NCBI GenBank assembly: GCA_964507825.1
Contig: CAZDQM010000004.1
Span: 1-57,248, forward strand
Length of the DNA stretch: 57,248 nucleotides
Reading direction: 5' to 3'
From: JAWVZS01 sp964507825
GTDB taxonomy: Archaea; Thermoproteota; Nitrososphaeria; Nitrososphaerales; Nitrosopumilaceae
The position numbers were made by a program, and so were the translations under genes. The notes beneath the pieces were generated by a model. It saw only the letters and a program-made list of their open reading frames with translations. It had not been told where the DNA came from and did not search any database. Positions 17,385 through 27,319 of this stretch are shown piece by piece; the first letter of the stretch is position 1, and each line of letters starts with the position of its first letter.

Positions 17385-19311
17385 GCATTATGAGCAGTGT
17401 CTTTTTTTGTTCATCCATTTCTGTCGCTGGATTCTCAAACATGTACGTTATCCAAGACTTGGCCTTTTTACCCTCAAGATCCGCCCGTATCTCTTCGGCA
17501 TTCTTGTCGGGGGTAACCAGATCAAACAGATCACCGCCTACAAGTGTCATATTTGACCCGTGGGCCACCAACTTGAATTCAGAATCAAATATGAACGGAT
17601 ATGCAGATCGAGAGCTCTCCATTGCATTAACACGCTCAAAGGTCTTTTGTGCGCCATACTCCTTGTAGTACTCTATCATGGTGGTCACCGACCACTTTGC
17701 ATCTGCCTTGCCTGCCCAATCACCAGTCAGGTACAGACCGGCCCCAAAGAATTTCCCGTCATGTAATACAAACCACGACTTTTTTGCTTGCGTCTCATTG
17801 GTCTGTGGGTTTAGAAATACATATGTAGCAAACGCACCCTGTCCCTTGTCAATTATATCTTGGACGTCCCACAGTGCCGCATTAAGATGATACTTTTCCC
17901 AGGATGCATTGCCCGTCCTGTCCAGTATCGATCCGTCTGCTAGTTCAGTCATGGTCTCTGCATCAAATACGAATGGGTACCAGTCTTTATCTACATTAAG
18001 AGCCGTGATCTCTGCAAATGCTTTATCACCACTCTTGGCATAAAGTGCCAGCGCCTTGTCCACAGACATTATGGCGTTTATCTTGCTAGTCTGGTATTCA
18101 TCAGGATAGAATCCGGCCCCAAAGATATACTTGTCCCGGATTACAAGCCACGATAACTTTATCTCGTCCTGATCCGTTTCAGGGTTTACAAATGTGTATG
18201 TTACCCAAGTGCCCTTGTTAACATCCAACTCTAGTTGTATCTGCTCGAGGGACTTGTTGGCCTTGTCCGTTAGTATTACTGATTGGGCACCGACACGATC
18301 CGCATTTGCCCCATGAGCCACTATACTCATGTTCTCAATATCACTTGCAAATGGATAGATGTCGCCCGGCATATAGTCGGCAGCATCCTTGTTTATCATG
18401 CTAAATGCATCCGTGCCGTTTTCATCATACAATGCGGCCGCCTTGTTGGCAATCCACATTGCGACGATCATTTCAGCCTCTAGATCATCAAGGTAAAATC
18501 CGCTAGCAAAGATTTTATTGTCATGCAGGGCAAGATATGATTTCTTGGTCTGGTTGTATCCGGTGTCTGGGTTTACAAAAGTGTACATTACCCACGTGGT
18601 GCCATCGGCCTCGAGTTCAGACTTTATGTCATCGGCGGTCTTTGCGCCGCTTACAAGCGCAGAGGCTTGCTCACCCACCCTGTCTGGCAGGAATCCGTGT
18701 GCCTCTATCTTCATGGTATCAAAGTCAACTACAAACGGGTAGAGTGTGTCGGTATCGTATGTCGCCGCCCCGTCTGTTATCATTTGTAACGCGTTATCAT
18801 TATTATCATACATGGTAATGGCATTATTAGTAACAGCCATTGCATCCTCCTTCATTGCCGCAAACCGGTCCGAGAACTCAGTCATCGATACCAAGAGTTT
18901 AGATTCTGCCTCGTCACGTTTCATGTTATCATCACGTTTCATGTTATCGTCACGTTTCATGTTATCGTCACTCTTCGTCGAGTCGCTAGACATGGCCCCG
19001 ACTAGCGTTGCAAAGTTTCTTGCAACTAGTTGCTCAACAGATTCCGGATTAACGCATAACGGGTTGCCGTTGGTCTTTAGCATCAAGACGCGTTCGCCTT
19101 TGCATATAACATCCTCAGGTGCCGTGCCCATTGCCACCTGTTTTAGTGGCGAAGGAGGAGACATTTTCTCATCTACAGGGTCGGGTCTTTCAAAGACATC
19201 AGAACTCACGTGCTGTAATGGCGAAAGTGGAGACACTTGCGCCTCTGCAAGTACCACGCCAGACATCCCTAAAGATATGGCCAGTAAAAATGCAAAAAAT
19301 GGCTTTAACAT
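17317..19311 (-). CDS. Secreted protein with four tandem Cache-like sensor modules
   Basis: A 664-residue protein with a clear signal peptide (MLKPFFAFLLAISLGMSGVV, likely cut near AEA). After a spacer containing DDNMKR three times, four modules of ~110-125 residues repeat at roughly 145-275, 280-395, 397-515 and 525-655. Each has a helix with a Tyr, a YPFV/YPFA strand, an AHG turn, an aromatic WVTYTFVNPET strand, a Lys-Ser/Thr pair and a final (F)GAGFYP strand: the pattern of single Cache (sCache_2) ligand-binding domains. No C-terminal signalling domain or anchor is present. It may bind small organic ligands at the cell surface, as a solute receptor or partner of a separate sensor. A lone four-Cache protein is unusual. 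Confidence 0.8.
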   Translation of the reverse strand: MLKPFFAFLLAISLGMSGVVLAEAQVSPLSPLQHVSSDVFERPDPVDEKMSPPSPLKQVAMGTAPEDVICKGERVLMLKTNGNPLCVNPESVEQLVARNFATLVGAMSSDSTKSDDNMKRDDNMKRDDNMKRDEAESKLLVSMTEFSDRFAAMKEDAMAVTNNAITMYDNNDNALQMITDGAATYDTDTLYPFVVDFDTMKIEAHGFLPDRVGEQASALVSGAKTADDIKSELEADGTTWVMYTFVNPDTGYNQTKKSYLALHDNKIFASGFYLDDLEAEMIVAMWIANKAAALYDENGTDAFSMINKDAADYMPGDIYPFASDIENMSIVAHGANADRVGAQSVILTDKANKSLEQIQLELDVNKGTWVTYTFVNPETDQDEIKLSWLVIRDKYIFGAGFYPDEYQTSKINAIMSVDKALALYAKSGDKAFAEITALNVDKDWYPFVFDAETMTELADGSILDRTGNASWEKYHLNAALWDVQDIIDKGQGAFATYVFLNPQTNETQAKKSWFVLHDGKFFGAGLYLTGDWAGKADAKWSVTTMIEYYKEYGAQKTFERVNAMESSRSAYPFIFDSEFKLVAHGSNMTLVGGDLFDLVTPDKNAEEIRADLEGKKAKSWITYMFENPATEMDEQKKTLLIMHDNYIFGAGYYPESKDGDKDRH
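18914..18967 (-). repeat. 18-bp tandem repeat (3 units) within the Cache gene
   Basis: Three nearly identical 18-bp units encode DDNMKR three times in the linker between signal peptide and the first Cache module. The repeat is in frame, so slippage would only change linker length. Confidence 0.85.
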
Positions 19312-19389
19312 ATTCAGAATTTTCTTTGTCTTTTGTTAGTATATTAATATTACTTTGAAAGGCGAACTAATGGGACAAGTCATTGAGAG

Positions 19390-19471
19390 GTACATACACA
19401 GGTCGATTCAGGATTCATGCCAAAATGTGTTCTGAGTCAGGCATAATGCCTCAGTCGACCTGACCTTGTAC
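19390..19471 (+). repeat. MITE-like repeat, copy C
   Basis: Full-length (82 bp), bounded by GTAC at both ends, but with the ~10-nt palindromic core between TCTGAG and CAGG deleted relative to the other copies. Forms an inverted pair with copy D. Confidence 0.8.
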
Positions 19472-19584
19472 AAACCGACCACGGCCCTACAGGGATCACA
19501 TAAACGCGTCACAGTATAGTCTGCCAATGCCTTGACAATGGTTTTGGCATCCCCCCAGCATATGAATGTGTGCGCAAAACCGAC

Positions 19585-19669
19585 GTACAAGGTCAAGTCG
19601 ACTGTGGTATTATACCTGAAATTTCAAAACGAATAACACGGCGGATCCTGAATCGACCTAGGTGTGTGC
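19585..19669 (-). repeat. MITE-like repeat, copy D (inverted partner of C)
   Basis: Reverse-oriented full copy starting GTACAAGGTCAAGTCGACT and ending in the complement of GCACACACCTAGGTCGATTC. Together with copy C it encloses 113 bp, giving a 280-bp structure whose outer ends are inverted repeats. Confidence 0.8.
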
Positions 19670-19980
19670 TAACTCGACACATCCCGTCACAAAAGCCATG
19701 ATTTAATCATGTCATCTGATGTTCCTACACTTCTATCTCCTGCACCATGTGTTCCCACTTGCGCGAGTGCATGCATTCACATCCTCTTAAATGCAGGTAT
19801 GATTATCTCAATTAGCTGTATACTGTTGCAGCCCACCTTGCTCTTCTAGTACCTCTAGTTCTCCACCTTTTCTTTCATGTCGATGATATCGATACGTGTC
19901 TCGACTGCACCCTGTGCAAGAGTCATCTGCACAACACCACATTCGACAATTCTTAATATCAGTCGATCAGAGCAAAACCA
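19670..19980. other. Spacer upstream of alaS with an IS5-like transposase scrap
   Basis: No intact gene. At about 19689-19712 the minus strand carries ATGATTAAATCATGGCTTTT, identical to the 3' part of the IS5-like remnant at 44075-44096, so a small fragment of the same transposase lies here. A short minus-strand stretch near 19855-19935 could encode MTLAQGAVETRIDIIDMKEK but is flanked by stops. Confidence 0.5.
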
Positions 19981-22635
19981 TTGGATAAGAGGGAGATCAT
20001 AAGGGAGTTTTCACGCGATCCCGACAGGTACTACAAGGTCAGATTGTTCGAAGAGGAGGGCTTTGTAAGAAAATCATGCAGGAAATGCGGCAGATACTAT
20101 TGGACGCTTGATCCGAACCGGACGCTCTGCCCGGACGACGCGGATGACACGTACTCGTTTATCGGCCAGCCGCCCACCCCGAAAAGATTCGACTATGTGC
20201 AGTCATGGAAGCAAGTCGAGGACTTTTTTGTCAGAAATGGCCACACATCCATAGGCCGCTATCCCGTCGTCTGCAGGTGGAGAGATGATCTATACTTTAC
20301 AATTGCATCCATAGTGGACTTTCAAAGAGTCATGGGCTCAAAGGTGGTCTTTGAGTTCCCTGCAAATCCGCTCATAATCCCCCAGACGTGCCTTAGATTC
20401 AAGGATCTAGAGAACGTCGGAGTCACGGGCAGACACTTTTCAAGCTTTTGCATGGTCGGACAGCACAGCATACCCAATTCAGACGGATACTGGAAGGACG
20501 AATGCGTCGATCTGGATTTTAGGCTCCTCACCGATCAGTTCGGAATATACAGGGAAGAGGTAGTATTCGTAGAAGATGTCTGGGCCGGTGGCGGTTCGTT
20601 TGGCTCATCATTGGAATACTTTGTCAGGGGACTCGAGCTAGGCAACGCGGTATTCACAGAGTTCCAGGGAGATCTTGGAAGGCATACCGTTTTAGATCAG
20701 AAAATAATAGACATGGGCGCGGGCCTAGAAAGGTTCGCCTGGATCACCATGGGCACGCCTACCGCGTACGACTGTTGCTTTGGTCCTATTACAGGACAGC
20801 TGCTAGAGGGACTCGGAATAGAACCTGACCCAGGTACGCTGCAGGAATACTTTAGTGCAGTTGCAAGGACGCTAGAGGGTACAGACGACCTTGCCGTAAT
20901 CAGAAAGCATGCAATCAAGGCCGCAGGCCTCACCGATTGGCAGGCAAGCCGCATAATTGCGCCGCTAGAGGGAGTATATTTAATCGCGGATCATTTGCGG
21001 ACTCTAATCTTTGCAATCTCTGACGGGGCGCTACCAAGCAACGTGGGCGGCGGGTACAACCTGAGAATGATGCTGCGCAGAATCAATGCAACAATCGACA
21101 GACTCGGCCTGAATCTGGACATAGACGGCTTAATCGATGCCCACGTCGACTATCTAAAAGAGATGCATCCGGAGCTTGACTCAAGGCGGGACGACGTAAA
21201 GAACATACTCAAGATCGAGACAGAAAGGTACGGAGAGTCCAGGGCAAGGATGGAAAAGATTGCAGGCAAGATAAGGGACGGAGGCGGTTCCCCCTCCGTC
21301 GACGAGCTTGTAACACTGTACGAGTCCGATGGCGTAACCCCGGACTATCTCAGGGAGGTGGGCGCAATAACAGAGATCCCGTCCACGTTTTACTCCAAAC
21401 TAGCAGAGCTGCACCAATCCGGAAAGAGAAGAGATGCCGAGTCTATTCCGCTTGAAAACATCAAAAAAACAGACACTTTATTTTACAAAGACGATCCGCC
21501 AGAGTTTGAGGCAAGAGTCACAAAGGTACTAGGGGAACTAGTCGTGCTAGACAGGACGTCGTTTTATGCCCGCGGGGGCGGCCAGGAACCAGATCATGGA
21601 ACAATAGCAGGATTCAAGGTAATAGACGTCTCCAAGCATGCAGATGTCATAGTGCACAAGCTTGAGGGCGGGACGCCGGCCGAAGGCCAGCTAGTCACAT
21701 GTAAAGTCAATACAGCCAGACGAATCAATATAACAAGAAATCACACCAGTACGCACATACTCAACGCGATATCAAGAAAGGTGCTCGGCTCGTGGGTCTG
21801 GCAGCATTCGGCATTCAAGGACGAGGATCATGCAAGGCTAGACATCACCCACCACTCATCGCTAAGCGTCGAGCAGGTAAATAGAATAGAGGATGCCGCA
21901 AATGACATCATCCGGCAGAACCTTCCCGTAAATATCGAATACTTAGACAGGGGCACGGCAGAGCAGACGTACGGGTTCAGGATTTACCAGGGCGGCGTGG
22001 TCCCAGTAAAGTCAGTCAGAATAGTATCCATCGGCGATATAGACGTGGAGGCCTGCGGCGGGACACACGTCAAATCCACGGGTAACATAGAATCAATCAA
22101 GATAACAAGGACCAAGAGAATTCAGGACGGCGTGGTAAGACTAGAGTTCGTATCAGGTCCTGCCGCCCTCAAGCATGCAAGGGATAACACAGGCACGCAA
22201 GAAAATAAACAAACCGCAGAACAGAATTCAAAGGAGAAGGTGAGAGAAGAGAACAAAAAAAGGATACCACTCCTGCTAGAGTACGCGGCCGCCGGCAGAA
22301 CCGGAGCACTAGAGGGCTTTGAGGTACAAAACGGCTCGTTATTTACCGACAGCAAGATGTACGACCGGCACTTTCACATCGGCCTGGGAAAACGACTGAT
22401 CGCCGGGAATTCAAGGGCCGCATACTGTGGAATCTTCGAGTCCGAGTCCACAGTAGGCGCGGTGGTATACTGCGGGGCGGACTCGGGCAAGGACGCGGCC
22501 GCCATAGCAGGCGAGATTGCAAAGATGCTAGGCGGTTCTAGCGGTGGGGATAGTAAATTTGCGCAGGGAGGCGGAAAGGATACCTCTAAAAAAGGCGGCG
22601 CAGTATCGGCGGCAAGATCGAGGATTTTGGATTAA
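19981..22635 (+). CDS. alaS: Alanyl-tRNA synthetase
   Basis: An 884-residue archaeal-type class II synthetase that charges tRNA-Ala. The N-terminus has the archaeal C-x2-C...C zinc-like element (SCRKCGRYYWTLDPNRTLC) before the catalytic core, with GHTSIGRYPVVCRWRDD as motif 1 region and GRHTVLDQKIIDMGAGLERF further on. The editing domain shows HTSTH and CGGTH zinc ligands, and the C-terminal DHHA1 region ends in FAQGGGKD. The start is TTG at 19981, with no better upstream start. The stop lies five bases before leuS, so the two synthetases are probably co-transcribed. Confidence 0.95.
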   Translation: MDKREIIREFSRDPDRYYKVRLFEEEGFVRKSCRKCGRYYWTLDPNRTLCPDDADDTYSFIGQPPTPKRFDYVQSWKQVEDFFVRNGHTSIGRYPVVCRWRDDLYFTIASIVDFQRVMGSKVVFEFPANPLIIPQTCLRFKDLENVGVTGRHFSSFCMVGQHSIPNSDGYWKDECVDLDFRLLTDQFGIYREEVVFVEDVWAGGGSFGSSLEYFVRGLELGNAVFTEFQGDLGRHTVLDQKIIDMGAGLERFAWITMGTPTAYDCCFGPITGQLLEGLGIEPDPGTLQEYFSAVARTLEGTDDLAVIRKHAIKAAGLTDWQASRIIAPLEGVYLIADHLRTLIFAISDGALPSNVGGGYNLRMMLRRINATIDRLGLNLDIDGLIDAHVDYLKEMHPELDSRRDDVKNILKIETERYGESRARMEKIAGKIRDGGGSPSVDELVTLYESDGVTPDYLREVGAITEIPSTFYSKLAELHQSGKRRDAESIPLENIKKTDTLFYKDDPPEFEARVTKVLGELVVLDRTSFYARGGGQEPDHGTIAGFKVIDVSKHADVIVHKLEGGTPAEGQLVTCKVNTARRINITRNHTSTHILNAISRKVLGSWVWQHSAFKDEDHARLDITHHSSLSVEQVNRIEDAANDIIRQNLPVNIEYLDRGTAEQTYGFRIYQGGVVPVKSVRIVSIGDIDVEACGGTHVKSTGNIESIKITRTKRIQDGVVRLEFVSGPAALKHARDNTGTQENKQTAEQNSKEKVREENKKRIPLLLEYAAAGRTGALEGFEVQNGSLFTDSKMYDRHFHIGLGKRLIAGNSRAAYCGIFESESTVGAVVYCGADSGKDAAAIAGEIAKMLGGSSGGDSKFAQGGGKDTSKKGGAVSAARSRILD

Positions 22636-22639
22636 TATC

Positions 22640-25501
22640 ATGGATGTAAGCTGGAACAAGATTGAAAGCAGGTGGAGGGCCGTGTGGGATGAGGGCCGTG
22701 ACTTTGAGTCAGAGCCAGATGATAAACCAAAGAAATTCATCACGGTCGCGTACCCGTACCCCAACTCGCCGCAGCATATAGGACATGGAAGAACATATAC
22801 GCTAGCCGACGTGCATGCCAGATTCTACAGGATGCGCGGGTACAACGTGCTGTTCCCGATGGGATTCCACTATACCGGTACCCCCGTACTCGGCATGGCA
22901 AAAAGGATCGAGGCGGGAGAAAAAGAGATTCTAGACGGGTTGAGGAACATATACCACGTCCCCGATTACATCATCAATACATTTGTCGAGCCCGTAAAGA
23001 TCGCAGATTATTTTCGCGAGGAGATAAAGGCGGGAATGATCGAGATGGGCTATTCCATAGACTGGCGCAGGGAGTTTACTACCATAGACCCCGGGTATAG
23101 CAAGTTCGTCCAGTGGCAGATTACAACCCTAAAGGAGAGCGGCAGAATAATACAGGGCTCACATCCCGTGGGATGGTGCCCGCGCGACCAGAACCCCGTC
23201 TCGCAACACGACACGATGGGGGATATAGAACCCAAGATCGACGACAAGAACCGCCTGATCAGGTTCACGCTAGGCAAATACATACTTCCCGTCACGACTC
23301 TAAGACCCGAGACCATATTCGGCGTGACAAACCTGTGGATAAACCCGGGTACAGTATACAAGGAGATTATAATAGACGGCAGGGAGTGGATAGTCTCAGA
23401 AGAGTGCGCCAGAGTCATGGGGTTCCTCGGCAAGGATGTAACGATTAAAGGCGATGTAAACGGCTCAGATCTAGTAGGAAAGGTTGCAGTCGCCCCGCAC
23501 AGCGGCCAGGAGATCCCCATATTGAAAGCAGGCTTTGTCGATCCAAACGTCGGAACGGGTATAGTAATGTCGGTGCCCGCGCACGCCCCAAAGGACTACC
23601 AAGCGCTAGCTGACTTGAAGGCGGGTGGGGACGGGGCCGCGCTAGATATCGAGCCGATTCCGATCATCGTAACCGACGGATACGGCAAAATTCCCGCAAT
23701 GGAGATGTGCCAGAATATATCAGATCAGCATGATCAGGGACTAGAGGAGGCCACCAGTGAGCTGTACCTCAAAGAGTTCACCCAAGGTAACATGAACGAT
23801 ATGTGCGGCGATTTTGCAGGAGATACCGTCAAGTCTGCAAGGGATAGAATCACAGACTGGTTGGCAGGAGACGGGCACCTAGAGGGATTTCCCGTGCTTG
23901 AAAACGGTCCGGTAAGGTGCCGGTGCGGTGCCCAATGCGTCGTAAAGATACTCGACGACCAATGGTTCCTGAACTATGGCGATGAGTCATGGAAGGACCT
24001 GGCAAAAAGCTGCCTTGGCGAGATGGACATACTCCCAAATAAAATAAGGACCGAATTCAATGACGTGATCGACTGGCTGCACGAGAGAGCGTGCGCAAGG
24101 CAGCATGGACTTGGAACAAGGCTCCCCTGGGACGCGAACTGGATAGTGGAAAGTTTGTCGGACAGCGTAATCTACATGGCATATTATACGATATCTAGGT
24201 TTGTAAACGACGGGACCATCCCGCCGGACAGCCTGACTAGGGAGTTCTTTGACTATATCTTTCTTGGAGCAGGAGATATCAAGACCGCGGCCGCCGCGTC
24301 GGGACTCTCCCCGGATATAATCAACGCGGCAAGAAGGGAGTTTGCATACTTTTACCCGGTAGATTCAAGGCATTCTGGAAGAGATTTAGTGCAAAATCAC
24401 CTCTCGTTTTTCGTGCTGAATCACGTGGCCATATTTGATAAAGAGTTATGGCCTCGTGAGATAGTAGTTAATGGTTCCGTAATGATGAACGGGGCCAAGA
24501 TGTCAAAGAGTATGGGAAACATAATCCCGTTGCGCGCGGCAATAAGAGAGTACGGCGCGGATCCCGTCAGGCTGGCAATAATATCGTCTGCCGAGCTGTT
24601 ACAGGATGCAGACTTTGACATGGATGCCGTCTCAGTAATACAAAACAGATTAGAGTCAATCATCGAAGAGTGCGCAAGGATCGGTGGCGGTGACAGCAGG
24701 GCATCTCCTGCCGATGCGTGGATGATATACAAGATGCAGGACCTGATTGTAAGCGTAACGGAGGCGATAGAAAAGATGAGGTTGCGCGAGGCGCTCCATG
24801 ACATCCTGTTTGCATTTGAGTCGGATTTAAAGTGGCATGCAAAGAGGGCAGAATCAAGTAAACGAAATAATAGCAGGGGCGTTATGCGCCAGGTTTTCTC
24901 GGCAAGGGTAGCAATGCTTGCCCCGTTTGCCCCGCATGCCGCCGAAGAGATGTGGGAGAGGCTCGGCTATCGCGATCCGGTATCTAAATCCAGATGGCCC
25001 GAATACTCTAAAAATTTAGTGGATATGATAGCGGTACAGTCCGAAGAGCTTCTTAGAAATACCATAAAGGATATTGCAAATATAATAAAGGCAACCGGAA
25101 TCACCCCGAAAAGGATCACGGTATATGTCAGCTCGAATGAATTCAAGACAATGGCATATTACAAGATATTACGGATCATCTCAGAAGGCAGGGGGGATAT
25201 GGGCACAATAATGAAAAAATTGATATCGGATCCACAGACAACAGATATCAAAAAGGAACCCGATTTTGTGCAAAAGGTCATCCGGGATCTGCATTCAGAA
25301 TCTGATGATATCATAAAGATGAGATTAGAGTCCGAAGGCTTTGACGAGGCGTCGTTCCTTGCGGCGGAGCTAGCCGGAATAGGAAAGACAGAGTTTGGTG
25401 CCGATGTTACTGTATATTCAGGAGCCGACTCAGAGATTCATGATCCAAGGAAAAGGGCGGCTCTTGCAAGACCATTCAAGCCAGCCATACTAGTAGAGTG
25501 A
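22640..25501 (+). CDS. leuS: Leucyl-tRNA synthetase
   Basis: A 953-residue class I synthetase, archaeal/eukaryal type. The HIGH motif occurs in PYPNSPQHIGHGRTYT near residue 44 and KMSKS in NGAKMSKSMGN; between them is the CP1 editing domain with the VTTLRPETIFGVTNLW threonine-rich and GTGIVMSVPAHAPKDYQA motifs. The C-terminal anticodon-binding and LeuRS-specific domains complete it. The ATG at 22640, four bases after the alaS stop, is preferred to the in-frame start at 22544, which would overlap alaS. Confidence 0.95.
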   Translation: MDVSWNKIESRWRAVWDEGRDFESEPDDKPKKFITVAYPYPNSPQHIGHGRTYTLADVHARFYRMRGYNVLFPMGFHYTGTPVLGMAKRIEAGEKEILDGLRNIYHVPDYIINTFVEPVKIADYFREEIKAGMIEMGYSIDWRREFTTIDPGYSKFVQWQITTLKESGRIIQGSHPVGWCPRDQNPVSQHDTMGDIEPKIDDKNRLIRFTLGKYILPVTTLRPETIFGVTNLWINPGTVYKEIIIDGREWIVSEECARVMGFLGKDVTIKGDVNGSDLVGKVAVAPHSGQEIPILKAGFVDPNVGTGIVMSVPAHAPKDYQALADLKAGGDGAALDIEPIPIIVTDGYGKIPAMEMCQNISDQHDQGLEEATSELYLKEFTQGNMNDMCGDFAGDTVKSARDRITDWLAGDGHLEGFPVLENGPVRCRCGAQCVVKILDDQWFLNYGDESWKDLAKSCLGEMDILPNKIRTEFNDVIDWLHERACARQHGLGTRLPWDANWIVESLSDSVIYMAYYTISRFVNDGTIPPDSLTREFFDYIFLGAGDIKTAAAASGLSPDIINAARREFAYFYPVDSRHSGRDLVQNHLSFFVLNHVAIFDKELWPREIVVNGSVMMNGAKMSKSMGNIIPLRAAIREYGADPVRLAIISSAELLQDADFDMDAVSVIQNRLESIIEECARIGGGDSRASPADAWMIYKMQDLIVSVTEAIEKMRLREALHDILFAFESDLKWHAKRAESSKRNNSRGVMRQVFSARVAMLAPFAPHAAEEMWERLGYRDPVSKSRWPEYSKNLVDMIAVQSEELLRNTIKDIANIIKATGITPKRITVYVSSNEFKTMAYYKILRIISEGRGDMGTIMKKLISDPQTTDIKKEPDFVQKVIRDLHSESDDIIKMRLESEGFDEASFLAAELAGIGKTEFGADVTVYSGADSEIHDPRKRAALARPFKPAILVE

Positions 25502-25568
25502 CATCCAGAGAACAGGTCAGGCACATAACAAACAGTCTATTTATTAGGCCAATTCCATTTACGGTTAA

Positions 25569-26582
25569 ATGAAGATTGCCGTTATGGGAATGGGGGTTGC
25601 AGGCTCTTACCTCATGGCAAGGTTGGCAGATTCGGAGCATGAGCTAGTAGGTTATGAGAGGAGTCCGGAAGAGAGGCACGACTCCATCTGTGCATGGGGA
25701 ACCATAAGACCCGTACTGTCAGAATTTTGCAAAAAGACTGGCAGGAATTTTGACGACTTTTTAATCCATGACGGTAAGAGTATGCGCGTAAAAATGAGTG
25801 GCGGTACGCGATTCAGCATAGGATTACACGGGCTTTGCACCTATGACAAGCTCGGCCTGATCAAGGATTTCATCAAGGATTCCAAGATAATTTATGGGAC
25901 AGCCCCGCCCCTAGAAAAACTCGAGGCAGAATACGATATCATAGTGGACTGTACGGGCTTTAGCAGAGCGTACCTTCCCAAACTAGAAAAGGATTTTTTC
26001 CTGCCAACCTACGAGTACAAGGTAGAATACGAGGACGGACCACCGCACGAGGACTTTTACATCGAGCCGTTCCCCGGCATGTCCGGATACTTTTGGTACT
26101 TTCCACTAGGAGAAAAGCATGCGCATATCGGCGCAGGCGATTATAACAAAAACCACATAAAGGCCACCGACGCGTTCCTCAAGAAACATGGCGGCAGGGT
26201 CACACAGACCAAGGGGCGCCCGATCCGGCTTGCCACGCCCGACAGGTGCAAGCCGTTTTACAAAGGTAAAGTAGTAGGCGTAGGCGAGTCCATAGGAACC
26301 GTCTATGCCCTGCTCGGCGAGGGAATCATCCCTAGCATGCAGTGCGTGGAGATATTCCTAGAAAACATGCACGACTTTGCGGCATATGAAAAGGCCGTAG
26401 ACGAGCACTACAAGGTATATGCAAAGGTCTTCAACTTTGTCAGGGCAAAGATTCATGGTGACTTTTCGTTTGCAAGATCACTGCCGGACTTTGTATCAAT
26501 CTTTCGCTACATGAAGAGAAACGAGGACAGGTTCGGCATGGACATAAGGATGGCAGACCTGATCAAGGTGGCCAAGGCCTAG
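25569..26582 (+). CDS. Geranylgeranyl reductase family FAD protein
   Basis: A 337-residue flavoprotein of the geranylgeranyl reductase family, which in archaea saturates the isoprenoid chains of membrane lipids. Visible features are the N-terminal FAD-binding MGMGVAGSYLMARL, the VDCTGFSRAYLP turn, the YFWYFPLGEKHAHIGAGDY strand pair that carries the family's YxWxFP motif, and VVGVGESIGTVYALLGEGI near the FAD ribityl site. Length is a little shorter than bacterial relatives but usual for archaea. A paralogue acting on other isoprenoids is possible. Its end overlaps by four bases with the convergent gene. Confidence 0.85.
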   Translation: MKIAVMGMGVAGSYLMARLADSEHELVGYERSPEERHDSICAWGTIRPVLSEFCKKTGRNFDDFLIHDGKSMRVKMSGGTRFSIGLHGLCTYDKLGLIKDFIKDSKIIYGTAPPLEKLEAEYDIIVDCTGFSRAYLPKLEKDFFLPTYEYKVEYEDGPPHEDFYIEPFPGMSGYFWYFPLGEKHAHIGAGDYNKNHIKATDAFLKKHGGRVTQTKGRPIRLATPDRCKPFYKGKVVGVGESIGTVYALLGEGIIPSMQCVEIFLENMHDFAAYEKAVDEHYKVYAKVFNFVRAKIHGDFSFARSLPDFVSIFRYMKRNEDRFGMDIRMADLIKVAKA

Positions 26583-27283
26583 CCTATCGATACGGCGCTA
26601 AATCCTTCCCTTGCGGTCCTGCTCGACCTCATGTTATAGTCATATATGATTCCAGAATATTCTCGGAGTTCATCTTCCATAGGATCCAGCGAGTCCGCCA
26701 GATAGAATCCAGGACAGTCACCGGTGATCTGATACCCCGCGTGCACGCGTGGTCTGCCCCCCTCGTTTGCCAGCCAGGACGAGAATGGATAAAGGTAGCA
26801 GACGCCAGGTCGGGCCGGATGCATGCTGCACCCCCCATCTTCGTCCAAAAATCTGCACCGGATGTGTGTACCGTCATCAGACTCACGCTCGTCGCTCTTC
26901 CTCTTGAGGTTGACCGTCGTCATGGTAATCACCGTTCCGTTGGGGCCCTCCTCCTGGTGCGTGGCCGTGACGGTTTCATTTTTTATAAACTCTGATACCT
27001 TTGCATACTTGAGGCCCTGGCCTATGGTAATTAGATCATCCGAAGTCAGCGGTAGCCTTCCCTGCCGCTCGCAACAATTGTGACAGTCCGGCCAGTGACA
27101 CTTCCAAAGAATGTATTTTTTGGCAGATTCGATATACGGTATGTGAAAGATCACATCACCGACCCTTTGCGCGTAATCTGACACATCATGAATTTTTCCT
27201 AGCATAAAGTCACACAGTATAGGATCCACGTCCCAATCTTTTTGCAAAAGGTCCAAGGATTCCCGAATCTCGTTTTGTGACAA
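26579..27283 (-). CDS. YkgJ-family cysteine-cluster protein
   Basis: A 234-residue protein with the CxxC-rich zinc/iron-chelating fold (YkgJ, PF03692): CHWPDCHNCCERQGRLPL, then CRFLDEDGGCSMHPARPGVCYLYPF, and a later GDCPGFY. The spacing of cysteines agrees with a metal-binding domain. The biochemical role of this family is not established. A second, divergent member lies at 35581-36147. It is divergently arranged with the small winged-helix-like gene at 27320 and converges with the geranylgeranyl reductase. Confidence 0.8.
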   Translation of the reverse strand: MSQNEIRESLDLLQKDWDVDPILCDFMLGKIHDVSDYAQRVGDVIFHIPYIESAKKYILWKCHWPDCHNCCERQGRLPLTSDDLITIGQGLKYAKVSEFIKNETVTATHQEEGPNGTVITMTTVNLKRKSDERESDDGTHIRCRFLDEDGGCSMHPARPGVCYLYPFSSWLANEGGRPRVHAGYQITGDCPGFYLADSLDPMEDELREYSGIIYDYNMRSSRTAREGFSAVSIG

Positions 27284-27319
27284 CTATTCAGTTATAACCA
27301 AAGGGCCCAGATGTTATTA

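Noticed and set aside
18746..19339. Plus-strand open frame opposite the Cache protein N-terminus.
   Set aside because: It is a shadow of the repeated, signal-peptide-bearing gene on the minus strand and has no family features.
19355..19372. GGCGAACTAAT near 19359 as another IS terminal repeat.
   Set aside because: Only 11 bases match and no transposase fragment adjoins it.
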